A model generated the notes under the pieces. That model was not told the origin of the DNA. It saw only the letters and a list, made by a program, of their open reading frames with translations, and did no database searches. A DNA stretch of 64,000 bases from Chryseobacterium sp. Leaf180 (lineage in GTDB: Bacteria > Bacteroidota > Bacteroidia > Flavobacteriales > Weeksellaceae), in the NCBI RefSeq assembly GCF_001424585.1, contig NZ_LMPJ01000013.1, positions 21,537-85,536 on the forward strand, given 5' to 3'. Shown piece by piece: positions 44,801-51,850 of this stretch (position 1 is the first letter of the stretch; each line of letters starts with the position of its first letter). The translations under genes and the position numbers were made by a program.

Positions 44801-46366
44801 TTACCGTTGAAAGTGGATGAAAAAGGTTTTCCGCATTATTTTTCGATTGTCAACAATAAAAATGAAACTTTTAAAATTAATGTTCCTGAATATATCAACG
44901 GAAGTTTCCTTTCATCGTATTATGTGTATCAAAATTCTGCATTGCAAATGTTTGAAGATCTGGAAAGGCTGAAAAAAGAACCTTACGGCTGTTTTGAGCA
45001 GCTTTCTTCAACGGTTTATCCCAATATTTTTATCCTTGATTATTTAAAATCGACGAAAAAAATTGATGCTAATACAGAATCCACGGTCATCAGAAATCTG
45101 AGAAAAGGTTACTCGAAAATGATTTCCTATAAAAATCAGGATGGCGGCTTTTCTTATTTCGGAGGAAGCGAATCTGATGTCGCTCTGTCTGCTTTCGCCT
45201 TGCAGGAATTCAGAGATTTAAAGAAATATGTGAATGTTGATGCAAAATTGATTCAGAATCTCACTTCATTTATCTTATCTAAAAAAGGTGCAAACGGTTT
45301 ATTTGAAGTGAGAAAAGGGTATGAATTTAAATCTCAGTATTCAGAATATTCGTGGTCGAGAAACATGTATGTTCTGTACGCTTTGTCGAAACTTGGATTT
45401 AAAAATGAACTGCTTCAAAACTATGACTACAGTCTGAAAAGAGTTTTGGCAACCAAAGATTCCTATCAGTTGGCATTAATGGCAAATACGGCAAAAAATT
45501 TAGATAAAACTGAGGATTATAATGCTTTGATTACCATTTTAAACCAACAGTACGAATCGAAAAATATCAAAAGCAAAACCACATTTACAGGATCCGGAGG
45601 GATTTCTGCCAATGCGGAAACGCTTTCCTTGTATATCATGGCGTTGCAAAAAAGCGAATCAGCAAATCAATTGAAAATTGCCGATGCTGCAGACGAATTA
45701 ATAAACTACAACGGCTATTACGGATTTGGCTCAACTCAGGCAACCGCCTTGGCTTTGGAATCACTCTCCGGTTTCTTTACCAAAAATGAAAAACTGTTCG
45801 GAACCGATAAACCGACCGTTAAAGTAAATGGCGCTGTTGTTTCAGACAAAAATATCAGCTTTTCAACTGCATTCAGGAAAGGAGACAATGACCTTACTGT
45901 TGAATACCGGAGCAAAAAAGGTTTACCGTTTAAGTTAGATTACCAATACTACACTTTAGAACCTCCGAAAAGCGGGGATATTCCGGTAAGTTTAGATATT
46001 CAGCTAAAATCTGAACTTTCAAAAGTGGGAGAGACCAACAGAATGACAGTCACTGTAAAAAATAAAATCAACGGTGATTTACCTATGACCACCGCAAAAA
46101 TCGGAATTCCTGCAGGTCTGACTCTACAAAACGCTTTGTTGAAAGATATGGTCGATAAAAAGCAGGTTTCTTATTACGAAATATTTGATAACTATCTGGT
46201 TTTGTATTGGGAGCACTTTGATGCGAATGAAACGAAAACAATTAATTTAGATTTAAAAGTAGAATTTGCCGGAGAATACACAGGGAAAGCAAGTAATGTC
46301 TATCTTTATTACATGCCGGAAGCCAAGTTTTGGATGGAGGGGATTAAAGCGAAGATTGAACCGTAA
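41858..46366 (+). CDS. Alpha-2-macroglobulin-family protein carrying a TonB plug domain
   Basis: 1502 residues. Signal peptide (MKSRFTLHISFLILLLSFQLNAQ). MG2/macroglobulin domains cover about 25-500 (KTYIQTNHVFYKPGEEMYFKIYV, GGIYKIRAYTDWM). A carboxypeptidase-like domain lies at about 540-590 (IYGIVEDENKKPVAAEVYLF). A full plug-like domain lies at about 658-788: EEVIVVGAINRNNNLTSAV, SAIAGKASGVRI, SIVIRGAATIGSQNEPLYII, NINDISILKDVAATSLYG and GVVIVNSKK. The A2M region follows (YREALYWNPIVETDKNGKAQIEFY). The thioester site reads GCFEQ with Cys1045 and Gln1048, matching the bacterial CxEQ form, then helical thioester-domain repeats. It is co-transcribed with the barrel gene (3-bp gap). Probably periplasmic or outer-membrane associated; a protease-trapping or client-protein role is inferred. 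Confidence 0.85.
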   Translation: MKSRFTLHISFLILLLSFQLNAQQKFSDFKKEKTYIQTNHVFYKPGEEMYFKIYVVQAENQLPADQSMVVNFELTDPSGTVVKKDKYEITNGHAEGYYYFGNDMKGGIYKIRAYTDWMQNEAGKNVFEKELTLQKIVSPRILMKLDFPKKGYGAGDEVLADFSMRSLSNLPIPFYEAAFTVMHQGEKINEGTLITDKEGKYLLKFKLPDVLKSSDALLNIKVDFDGFTESISRNIPIVLNNLDLKFMPEGGTFINGIEQNVAFKVLDEFEKPVDAVLGIYNQNHQKITEVSTFNFGMGSFVFTPKKGEIYYAKVLKPENIVQIYPLPTAKNDGIVLNLKKENQIISLSINSTSERNVLISGNFREKEVYSKNLSLKKGLNQIEISEKELPIGICRFTVSENNIPLAERIVFANENKQMKVKVTPVKKNYSPREKAVVNIETTDENNQPIPANLAVSVVDDKLWTYADDKQNHIQSWLLMDSELKGKIERPQFYFDKKEEKATKSLDLVMLTNGYRYFEMIPEVVKSGKYKYLPEKKNPIYGIVEDENKKPVAAEVYLFSGKSLKKQITSDNGLFYFSDLNAGEGNRVIAKALQPKKEVKIRFLSYKLQINPLEKQILKNIDVEEIIKDAEVKEKKISISQGIEEIIKTLPSVNSNTEMSVEEVIVVGAINRNNNLTSAVQTVWSDEINSTNVISAIAGKASGVRITESAVPGLSSNSIVIRGAATIGSQNEPLYIIDGVVSNSAELKTLNPKNINDISILKDVAATSLYGSSGMSGVVIVNSKKYQNSHLKFDITPKSPYTIQNILRDSLTNYAYSRNFAYPEYKTTNTSYRHDYREALYWNPIVETDKNGKAQIEFYQSDANSAFRIMTEGISAKGLIGRDETTYSAQSLISIDAKIPQYLTRTDKLTIPVVIKNNSAETKTLTLNVIVPNHIKLIKADSLITLKPLESGRLFLTMQTDKLINSNIQFAVKSGEFRETVILPLKVDEKGFPHYFSIVNNKNETFKINVPEYINGSFLSSYYVYQNSALQMFEDLERLKKEPYGCFEQLSSTVYPNIFILDYLKSTKKIDANTESTVIRNLRKGYSKMISYKNQDGGFSYFGGSESDVALSAFALQEFRDLKKYVNVDAKLIQNLTSFILSKKGANGLFEVRKGYEFKSQYSEYSWSRNMYVLYALSKLGFKNELLQNYDYSLKRVLATKDSYQLALMANTAKNLDKTEDYNALITILNQQYESKNIKSKTTFTGSGGISANAETLSLYIMALQKSESANQLKIADAADELINYNGYYGFGSTQATALALESLSGFFTKNEKLFGTDKPTVKVNGAVVSDKNISFSTAFRKGDNDLTVEYRSKKGLPFKLDYQYYTLEPPKSGDIPVSLDIQLKSELSKVGETNRMTVTVKNKINGDLPMTTAKIGIPAGLTLQNALLKDMVDKKQVSYYEIFDNYLVLYWEHFDANETKTINLDLKVEFAGEYTGKASNVYLYYMPEAKFWMEGIKAKIEP

Positions 46367-46384
46367 AAAATATTTTTTTGAATC

Positions 46385-46500
46385 AATAGGAGAGGGCTTC
46401 AGCCCGCTTTCTCTATTACAATCCGCAATGGCTTTAGCCAAAAATTTAAATAGCCAATCATTGTTATCAAAAATTACGTTTAGAATTTCCAATTGGCTAT
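46385..46500. repeat. Palindromic intergenic repeat element
   Basis: Three nested hairpins in 116 bp: ATAGGAGAGGGC and GCCCGCTTTCTCTAT around TTCA; GGCTTTAGCC; and ATAGCCAAT (46450-46458) paired with ATTGGCTAT (46492-46500). The GGGCTTCAGCCC and GGCTTTAGCC cores resemble dispersed REP-like repeats of Bacteroidetes. It starts about 19 bp after the alpha-2-macroglobulin stop and may also act as its terminator. Confidence 0.55.
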
Positions 46501-46654
46501 AATCTGTCATGACTGAGAACTTTATATTTCTCTGTTAAGTTTACGCCCTGGTATAACTTATAAAACAATCAAAATTTTAGATTTTTTGTATCACTTTGCG
46601 TTAAATTAAGCATAAACGAAAGTAATTTTCACAAGTAAAAAAATTATTCTAAAA

Positions 46655-46701
46655 CAAACTTTCAAAAATTATTGAAAATTCAAAAACTATTATTATATTT
46701 G
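46655..46701 (+). promoter_or_regulatory. Promoter and operator of the gbsR-like gene
   Basis: TTTCAA-N6-TTGAAA, an inverted repeat inside the 25-bp block 46655-46679, overlaps the -33 TTG (46672-46674). TATATTTG at 46694-46701 is the -7 box at 19 bp spacing. A regulator bound to the repeat would block the -33 element, suggesting autorepression. Confidence 0.68.
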
Positions 46702-46725
46702 TAATAGAAATTAAATAAAAGTAAA

Positions 46726-47229
46726 ATGAAACTTTCAGAAGCCAAAGAAAAATACATTCAGACTTGGGGAACATTCGCAACGAGTTGGGGAATCAACCGG
46801 ACGATGGCGCAAGTCCACGCTTTGCTTCTGGCCAACGGAAAACCACTTTCCACCGATGAGGTGATGGAGCTTTTGGAAATTTCAAGGGGCAACGCCAATA
46901 TGAACCTCCGTGCGTTGATGGATTGGGGAATTGTGAAAAAAGAATTCATCAAAGGCGACAGAAAAGAATATTTCATTGCGGAAAAAGATGTTTGGTTTCT
47001 GTTTAAACAAATCACAAAAGAACGTAGGAAACGTGAAATAGAACCTGTCGTAGCATTTTTGGAAGAACTGAAAAATATTGAAGACAATGATTCTGCTGAA
47101 GCTAAAGAATTTATCAAACTGATGGAAGATTTCAGCAATGTCACCAGCAAAATCAACAATATTATGGATCTTGCGATTAAAAGTGATGATCACTGGCTGG
47201 TCGGAAAGATTACCAATTTACTAAAATAG
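46726..47229 (+). CDS. GbsR/MarR-family transcriptional regulator
   Basis: 167 residues. A MarR-like winged helix at about 20-95 (SWGINRTMAQVHALLLANGKPLSTDEVMELLEISRGNANMNLRALMDWGIVKKEF) and a helical C-terminal half for dimerisation. The SRGNANMNLRALMDWG block is typical of the GbsR subgroup. A repeated operator lies upstream of this gene and of the next two reading frames, which suggests that it controls the cluster to 50090. The effector is unknown. Confidence 0.9.
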   Translation: MKLSEAKEKYIQTWGTFATSWGINRTMAQVHALLLANGKPLSTDEVMELLEISRGNANMNLRALMDWGIVKKEFIKGDRKEYFIAEKDVWFLFKQITKERRKREIEPVVAFLEELKNIEDNDSAEAKEFIKLMEDFSNVTSKINNIMDLAIKSDDHWLVGKITNLLK

Positions 47230-47285
47230 AAAGGATATCAAAATCCTTTTTTATTTCTATCAAACTTTCAAAAATTACTGAAAAT
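47227..47285 (+). promoter_or_regulatory. Terminator-like hairpin plus second GbsR-type operator
   Basis: AAAGGAT and ATCCTTT pair around ATCAAA and run into TTTTATTT (47230-47253), ending the regulator transcript. At 47261-47285 the 25-bp operator block of the regulator promoter recurs with a single mismatch (TTACTGAAA instead of TTATTGAAA). Confidence 0.6.
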
Positions 47286-47307
47286 ATAATAATTAAAAGA
47301 TGATTTT

Positions 47308-47670
47308 ATGAAATCGAATGTATTGAAAACAGAAGCTGTAATTCAAACATTAATAAGCTTAGCAGGTCTTATTTATTGTTTAATTCAATATATAAGTGAG
47401 GGTGATAAAGGAGCTATTTTTATAGCGCTTTTCTTCATCGGAATTTCAAATCTCCTAGGGTTTTTGATCAGAATCTGTACTGTTGCCAGCATATTTCACA
47501 GATATTATTTTTTTGGAGTTCTAACATTTTTCTTCATAGTGATTTTAGTAATTAGGCTTACGGCATATTCTGATAATAATTTTAGTATATATTTCACCTT
47601 TGTTGCAGGCTCATTACTTAATATTTATTACGTCTTGTACGGGTTATATGTCAGTAAAAAATGTCAGTAG
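47308..47670 (+). CDS. Hypothetical four-helix membrane protein
   Basis: 120 residues with four predicted membrane helices (VIQTLISLAGLIYCLIQYI; GAIFIALFFIGISNLLGFLI; YYFFGVLTFFFIVILVIRL; FSIYFTFVAGSLLNIYYVLYGLY). A basic tail (VSKKCQ) ends the protein. It lies behind the second operator copy, so GbsR control is likely. No known family recognised. Confidence 0.7.
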   Translation: MKSNVLKTEAVIQTLISLAGLIYCLIQYISEGDKGAIFIALFFIGISNLLGFLIRICTVASIFHRYYFFGVLTFFFIVILVIRLTAYSDNNFSIYFTFVAGSLLNIYYVLYGLYVSKKCQ

Positions 47671-47696
47671 AAATACATATCCTTTTTTATTTCAAA

Positions 47697-47722
47697 TAAA
47701 CTTTCGAAACTATTCTAAATAG
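47697..47722 (+). promoter_or_regulatory. Third, degenerate copy of the operator
   Basis: AAACTTTCGAAACTATTC at about 47698-47715 keeps the AAACTTTC-AAA-TA-T pattern of the copies at 46655 and 47261. The preceding CCTTTTTTATTTC is also shared with the second copy, so the two intergenic regions look duplicated. Confidence 0.45.
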
Positions 47723-47729
47723 TATAATC

Positions 47730-47801
47730 ATGAAAAATTTAATCATTCATCTGTTCCTCATTTTTTACTTCGGAGGAAAAACGAAAAGACAGTTATTTTA
47801 A
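47730..47801 (+). CDS. Very short reading frame, possible gene remnant
   Basis: 23 codons (MKNLIIHLFLIFYFGGKTKRQLF) placed directly behind the third operator copy. The hydrophobic start looks like the beginning of a membrane protein such as the 47308 gene. A remnant of a duplicated gene is more likely than a functional peptide. Confidence 0.25.
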   Translation: MKNLIIHLFLIFYFGGKTKRQLF

Positions 47802-47812
47802 AAACTAAAAAG

Positions 47813-48625
47813 ATGAAAACACTTAAAAACCACACCCTTATCTACGACAACGAATGCCCAATGTGTAATATCTATTCACAACGTTTCATAAAATCAGGAA
47901 TGTTGGACGGTAGTGGAAGAGAAGCTTTTACAGAACTGAGTTTTAAAAATAAAAATCTTATCGATTTCAACCGTGCAAAAAACGAAATCGCATTGGTTGA
48001 TCACACTAAAAATAAAGTCATTTACGGTTTAGACAGTTTGCTTATCATTATCGGAACTTCATTTCCATTATTAGAGAAAATAGCTAGAATAAAACCATTA
48101 TACTGGTTTTTCAAAAAGCTATATTCTTTCATCTCTTACAACCGAAAACAGATCATTCCTTCCGCTAACGGAAGTTCGGCTGCAGCATGTATTCCGGATT
48201 TCAATTTAAAATACAGATTGGCTTATATCGGTTTTGTTGTGCTGTTTTCTTCTTATGTTTTAAGTATTTTTACTTCTAAATCAGGCTTAGATATAAACCC
48301 GAATTTCACACGTGAATTTGCCATTTGTTTAGGTCAGATTATCTGGCAAACTTTATTTTTAAAGCTTTATTTAAAAGGGAAACTTTGGGATTATCTGGGA
48401 AATATGATGACGGTTTCTTTGATTGGAACATTACTTTTAATTCCGGGTTTATTTTTAAATCTCAATTCAATATCACCAATAATTTATTTCGGAATTGTCG
48501 TTGTTATCATGTTTTTAGAACATTTGAGAAGATGTAAAATCTTACAATTAAATCTCCTTCCGACCATTTCTTGGATGATTTTCAGAATGACAGTTTTAGG
48601 AATAATTATTTGGTTAAATTATTAA
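47813..48625 (+). CDS. DCC1-like thiol-disulfide oxidoreductase fused to membrane helices
   Basis: 270 residues. The N-terminal about 115 residues are a DUF393/DCC1-like thioredoxin-fold domain with the family signature at the start (LIYDNECPMCNIYSQRF; Cys15 and Cys18). About five membrane helices follow (YRLAYIGFVVLFSSYVLSIF onwards). It sits in the GbsR-type cluster with an SRPBCC protein and a TIGR01777 epimerase, a combination typical of Bacteroidetes. Redox or quinone-linked membrane function is inferred. The substrate is unknown. Confidence 0.82.
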   Translation: MKTLKNHTLIYDNECPMCNIYSQRFIKSGMLDGSGREAFTELSFKNKNLIDFNRAKNEIALVDHTKNKVIYGLDSLLIIIGTSFPLLEKIARIKPLYWFFKKLYSFISYNRKQIIPSANGSSAAACIPDFNLKYRLAYIGFVVLFSSYVLSIFTSKSGLDINPNFTREFAICLGQIIWQTLFLKLYLKGKLWDYLGNMMTVSLIGTLLLIPGLFLNLNSISPIIYFGIVVVIMFLEHLRRCKILQLNLLPTISWMIFRMTVLGIIIWLNY

Positions 48626-48639
48626 AAAAATGGAGAGAG

Positions 48640-48683
48640 AAACCCAACGGGACGATTTACAACAGGATAGGATGTAATCCTGT
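48640..48683. repeat. Small palindromic repeat in the leader of the SRPBCC gene
   Basis: ACAGGAT (48662-48668) and ATCCTGT (48677-48683) form a hairpin just after AACCCAACGGGACGATTTAC. The CCCAACGGG block followed by an AGGAT hairpin resembles a dispersed flavobacterial intergenic repeat. It separates two genes of an otherwise tight cluster. Confidence 0.4.
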
Positions 48684-48708
48684 CACCATAAAAACAAACA
48701 TAAATAAA

Positions 48709-49167
48709 ATGTCCAAAATTCATTTAACCACGATCATCAATGCCGACATACAAACGGTTTTCGATCTGTCAAGAGACATCGGTCTCCACGAAAAATCTAC
48801 GTACAAAACAGGCGAAAAAGCAATTGCCGGAAGAACTTCCGGGTTGATTGAATTGGGTGAAACGGTAACCTGGAAAGCAAAACATTTAGGATTTTTGCAA
48901 ACCCACACCTCACAAATTACTGCGATGATAAAGCCATATCATTTTACAGATATCATGATGAAAGGAACTTTTAAATCTTTTAAGCATCAGCATCTATTCA
49001 GACAGGAAGGCAAAAAAACGGTGATGACCGATGTTTTAGAATTCGAATCTCCGTTTGGAATCATCGGAAAAATTTTCAATACATTATTTCTGAAAAACTA
49101 TATGCAGAACTTTTTGCTCGCAAGAAACAGTCTGATCAAGTCGACTGCTGAGCGATGTATAATTTAA
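48709..49167 (+). CDS. SRPBCC (START-like) family protein
   Basis: 152 residues from ATG 48709 (MSKIHLTTIINADIQTVFDLSRDIGLHEKST). An earlier in-frame ATG at 48571 lies inside the preceding gene and would translate the repeat element. The fold pattern (VFDLSRDIGLHEKS; GETVTWKAKHLGF; FTDIMMKGTFKSFKHQHLFRQEG; MTDVLEFESPFGIIGKIFNTLFLKNYMQNFLLAR) is the ligand-binding SRPBCC fold, close to polyketide cyclase-like/cell-division inhibitor-linked forms that accompany TIGR01777 proteins. The last codons overlap the upstream in-frame codons of the next gene. Confidence 0.85.
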   Translation: MSKIHLTTIINADIQTVFDLSRDIGLHEKSTYKTGEKAIAGRTSGLIELGETVTWKAKHLGFLQTHTSQITAMIKPYHFTDIMMKGTFKSFKHQHLFRQEGKKTVMTDVLEFESPFGIIGKIFNTLFLKNYMQNFLLARNSLIKSTAERCII

Positions 49168-49187
49168 AACAAACAAATACCACCCAA

Positions 49188-50090
49188 ATGAAAATAATCA
49201 TCGCTGCCGGAACCGGATTCCTAGGGAAAAACCTTGAAAAATATTTTACCGATCAAGGAAATGAAGTTTATATTTTAACAAGAAATCCGAAACGTAAAAA
49301 CGAAATTCGTTGGGATGCCAAAACTCTGGGCGACTGGAAAAATTCGCTTGAAAACGCGGATGTTTTAATTAATCTCACAGGAAAATCAGTCGATTGTCGA
49401 TATACCGAGAAAAACAAAAAGGAAATTTACGCTTCAAGAATCGACAGTACAAAAGTTCTTCAACAAGCTGTTGATCAATGTGTCAATAAACCGAAAGTTT
49501 GGTTAAATTCAAGTTCAGCAACAATTTACACTCACTCAGAAACACAATTAAACACAGAAGAAAACGGAATTATTGGCGACGATTTTTCAATGAATATCTG
49601 TAAAAGCTGGGAGAAAGAATTTTTTACTTTTAATAGTGAAAATATGCGAAAAGTGGCATTACGGACTTCAATCGTTTTAGGAAATAACGGCGGCGCTTTT
49701 CCCAAATTAAGATTGATCACAAAATTAGGCTTAGGCGGAAAACAGGGACGAGGAAACCAAAACGTAAGCTGGATTCACATCGACGATTTCTGCAAAGCGA
49801 TCGAACATATTATTGATCACGAAAATATGTCTGGAGTAATCAATGTAACTGCTCCCAATCCTTTACCCAACGAAGAATTTATGCGAAATCTGAGAAAAGA
49901 AATGAAAATTCCATTTGGCTTAAATGCGCCAGTGTGGCAACTGGAAATCGCATCAATTTTTCTCGGAACAGAAACCGAACTGTTGTTAAAAAGCCGAAAT
50001 GTTTATCCTGAAAAACTCCTCCAGAACGGTTTTACATTCAAGTATCCGACTGTAGAAATGGCTTTCCATGAATTGATTAATCCTTTTTAA
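49188..50090 (+). CDS. TIGR01777-family NAD(P)-dependent epimerase (YfcH-like)
   Basis: 300 residues from ATG 49188. The Rossmann motif near the start reads IIAAGTGFLGKNLEKYF. The family blocks are VLINLTGKSVDCRYTEKNKKEIYASRIDST, SSSATIYTHSE, VALRTSIVLGNNGGAFPKL and WIHIDDFCKAIEHII. The catalytic Tyr of normal SDR proteins is replaced in this family by a T-Y combination (ATIY), as seen here. The enzyme's natural substrate is unknown. Last gene of the GbsR cluster. Confidence 0.88.
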   Translation: MKIIIAAGTGFLGKNLEKYFTDQGNEVYILTRNPKRKNEIRWDAKTLGDWKNSLENADVLINLTGKSVDCRYTEKNKKEIYASRIDSTKVLQQAVDQCVNKPKVWLNSSSATIYTHSETQLNTEENGIIGDDFSMNICKSWEKEFFTFNSENMRKVALRTSIVLGNNGGAFPKLRLITKLGLGGKQGRGNQNVSWIHIDDFCKAIEHIIDHENMSGVINVTAPNPLPNEEFMRNLRKEMKIPFGLNAPVWQLEIASIFLGTETELLLKSRNVYPEKLLQNGFTFKYPTVEMAFHELINPF

Positions 50091-50295
50091 TACAAACAAC
50101 GGTGTTTGTGCTCTCCTGCAATTCCATTTTATTTAAAACAGGGTTGTTTGTAATAAAAAAGATTTCCGGTTGATTACAAACAACGGTGTTTGTCCTCTCC
50201 GGGAATTCCATTTTATTCAAAACAGATTGTTTGTAATAAAAAAGATTTCCGTTGTATTACAAACAAGGTTGTTTGCCCTTTCCGGCAAAATTTTT
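50091..50295. repeat. Tandem 84-bp repeat with internal hairpins (2.4 copies)
   Basis: Two nearly identical units (50091-50174 and 50175-50257, 84 and 83 bp) and a partial third (50258 to about 50295). Each starts TACAAACAACGGTGTTTGT, a hairpin with an ACGG loop, and ends TTGTTTGTAATAAAAAAG, which is complementary to the unit start. Units differ at scattered positions only. It is not a CRISPR array: the whole unit repeats and there is no variable spacer. It begins 1 bp after the epimerase stop, so it could serve as a terminator. Confidence 0.75.
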
Positions 50296-50407
50296 AATTT
50301 AATTCTTTCAAACCTTAACATCAGTTTATTCTAAATCTGCCAAGTTTTACACCTTTTGTGGTAGAAGATTTCCCGTGAAAGAGTAATTTAGCGAAAACTT
50401 AATACCA

Positions 50408-51850
50408 ATGTCCTTTAAGATAAAAGCTAAAACACTCTTTCTTTCCTCACTGTTCATTTCCCTGACCTATTTTTCACAGGCTCACAACGTTTCCGACGGT
50501 TATCAAAAGCCAACTGATCCGCTTGTTATTCAGAATCTTGAAGACTGGCAGGATTTAAAATTCGGACTGTTTATGCATTGGGGAACCTACAGCCAGTGGG
50601 GAATTGTCGAAAGCTGGAGCCTTTGCCCGGAAGACGAATCGTGGACACAACGCAAACCCGAGCACGGAAAATCATACAACGAATACGTAGAAAACTACGA
50701 AAATCTTCAGAAAACTTTTAATCCGATTGAGTTTAATCCACACAAATGGGCAGATGCAACTAAGAAAGCGGGAATGAAATATGTGGTTTTCACTACCAAG
50801 CACCACGATGGTTTTGCCATGTTTGATACTAAAGAATCAGACTATAAAGTAACTTCTTCAAAAACACCTTTTTCAAAAAATCCGAAAGCGGATGTGACGA
50901 AAGAGATTTTTAATACCTTCAGAAAAGATGGTTTTAAAATCGGCGCCTATTTTTCAAAACCTGATTGGCATTCTGACGATTACTGGTGGCCGTATTTTCC
51001 ACCGAAAGACAGAAATGTAAACTACGATCCAAAAAAATATCCTGAAAAATGGAACAGTTTCAAAAATTTTACATTAAATCAACTCAATGAAATCACTTCA
51101 AACTACGGAAAAATCGATATACTTTGGTTAGACGGAGGTTGGGTTCGTCCATTCAATACGATCGATCCAAAAGTAGAATGGCAAAGAACCATCAAGGTTG
51201 AACAGGATATTGACATGGACAAAATCGGAACAATGGCCCGAAAAAATCAGCCCGGAATTATCATCGTAGACCGCACCGTTCCCGGAAAATGGGAAAATTA
51301 TGTAACGCCCGAACAGGCTGTTCCTGAACACGCACTTTCAATCCCTTGGGAGAGTTGTATCACGATGGGAGATTCGTTTTCGTATGTTCCGAATGACAAT
51401 TATAAATCTTCTCAGAAAATCATTGAAACTTTAGTGAAAATAATTTCCAGAGGCGGAAATTACCTGATGAATATTGCTCCCGGACCGAATGGCGATTACG
51501 ATGCCGTCGTTTATGAAAGATTGAAAGAAATCTCAGGCTGGATGGATCATAATAAATCTGCGGTTTTTACAACAAGAACAGTTGCACCTTATCACGACGG
51601 AAATTTTTATTATACCCAAAGCAAAGACGGTAAAACGCTGAATGTTTTTCATCTGGATGAAAAAGCAAAATATCAGTCTCCATCAACTTTAAGCTTTGCT
51701 ATTCCTGAAAGTTTTAAACCAAAATCATTAAAAGTTTTAGGTTTAAAAAATAAAATTCAATGGAAAAAAACAGGCAATTCAATTGAAATTCAATTGCCCG
51801 AAGACCGTGAAAAATTGAACTATGCAACTGTAATTCAAATAACGCAATAA
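50408..51850 (+). CDS. Alpha-L-fucosidase, GH29
   Basis: 480 residues with signal peptide (MSFKIKAKTLFLSSLFISLTYFSQ). GH29 blocks: DLKFGLFMHWGTYSQWGIVESW, AGMKYVVFTTKHHDGFAMFDTKESDY, FKIGAYFSKPDWH and the nucleophile Asp242 in ILWLDGGW; a C-terminal beta-sandwich follows. It removes alpha-linked L-fucose from glycans. The next gene (GH3) starts in the last base of its stop codon, so both enzymes are made together. No SusD or transporter is linked, hence not a classical PUL. Confidence 0.94.
   Translation: MSFKIKAKTLFLSSLFISLTYFSQAHNVSDGYQKPTDPLVIQNLEDWQDLKFGLFMHWGTYSQWGIVESWSLCPEDESWTQRKPEHGKSYNEYVENYENLQKTFNPIEFNPHKWADATKKAGMKYVVFTTKHHDGFAMFDTKESDYKVTSSKTPFSKNPKADVTKEIFNTFRKDGFKIGAYFSKPDWHSDDYWWPYFPPKDRNVNYDPKKYPEKWNSFKNFTLNQLNEITSNYGKIDILWLDGGWVRPFNTIDPKVEWQRTIKVEQDIDMDKIGTMARKNQPGIIIVDRTVPGKWENYVTPEQAVPEHALSIPWESCITMGDSFSYVPNDNYKSSQKIIETLVKIISRGGNYLMNIAPGPNGDYDAVVYERLKEISGWMDHNKSAVFTTRTVAPYHDGNFYYTQSKDGKTLNVFHLDEKAKYQSPSTLSFAIPESFKPKSLKVLGLKNKIQWKKTGNSIEIQLPEDREKLNYATVIQITQ

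Noticed and set aside
50091..50295. Repeat cluster considered as a CRISPR array
   Set aside because: The whole 84-bp unit repeats, with no short repeat alternating with unique spacers, and there are no cas genes nearby.
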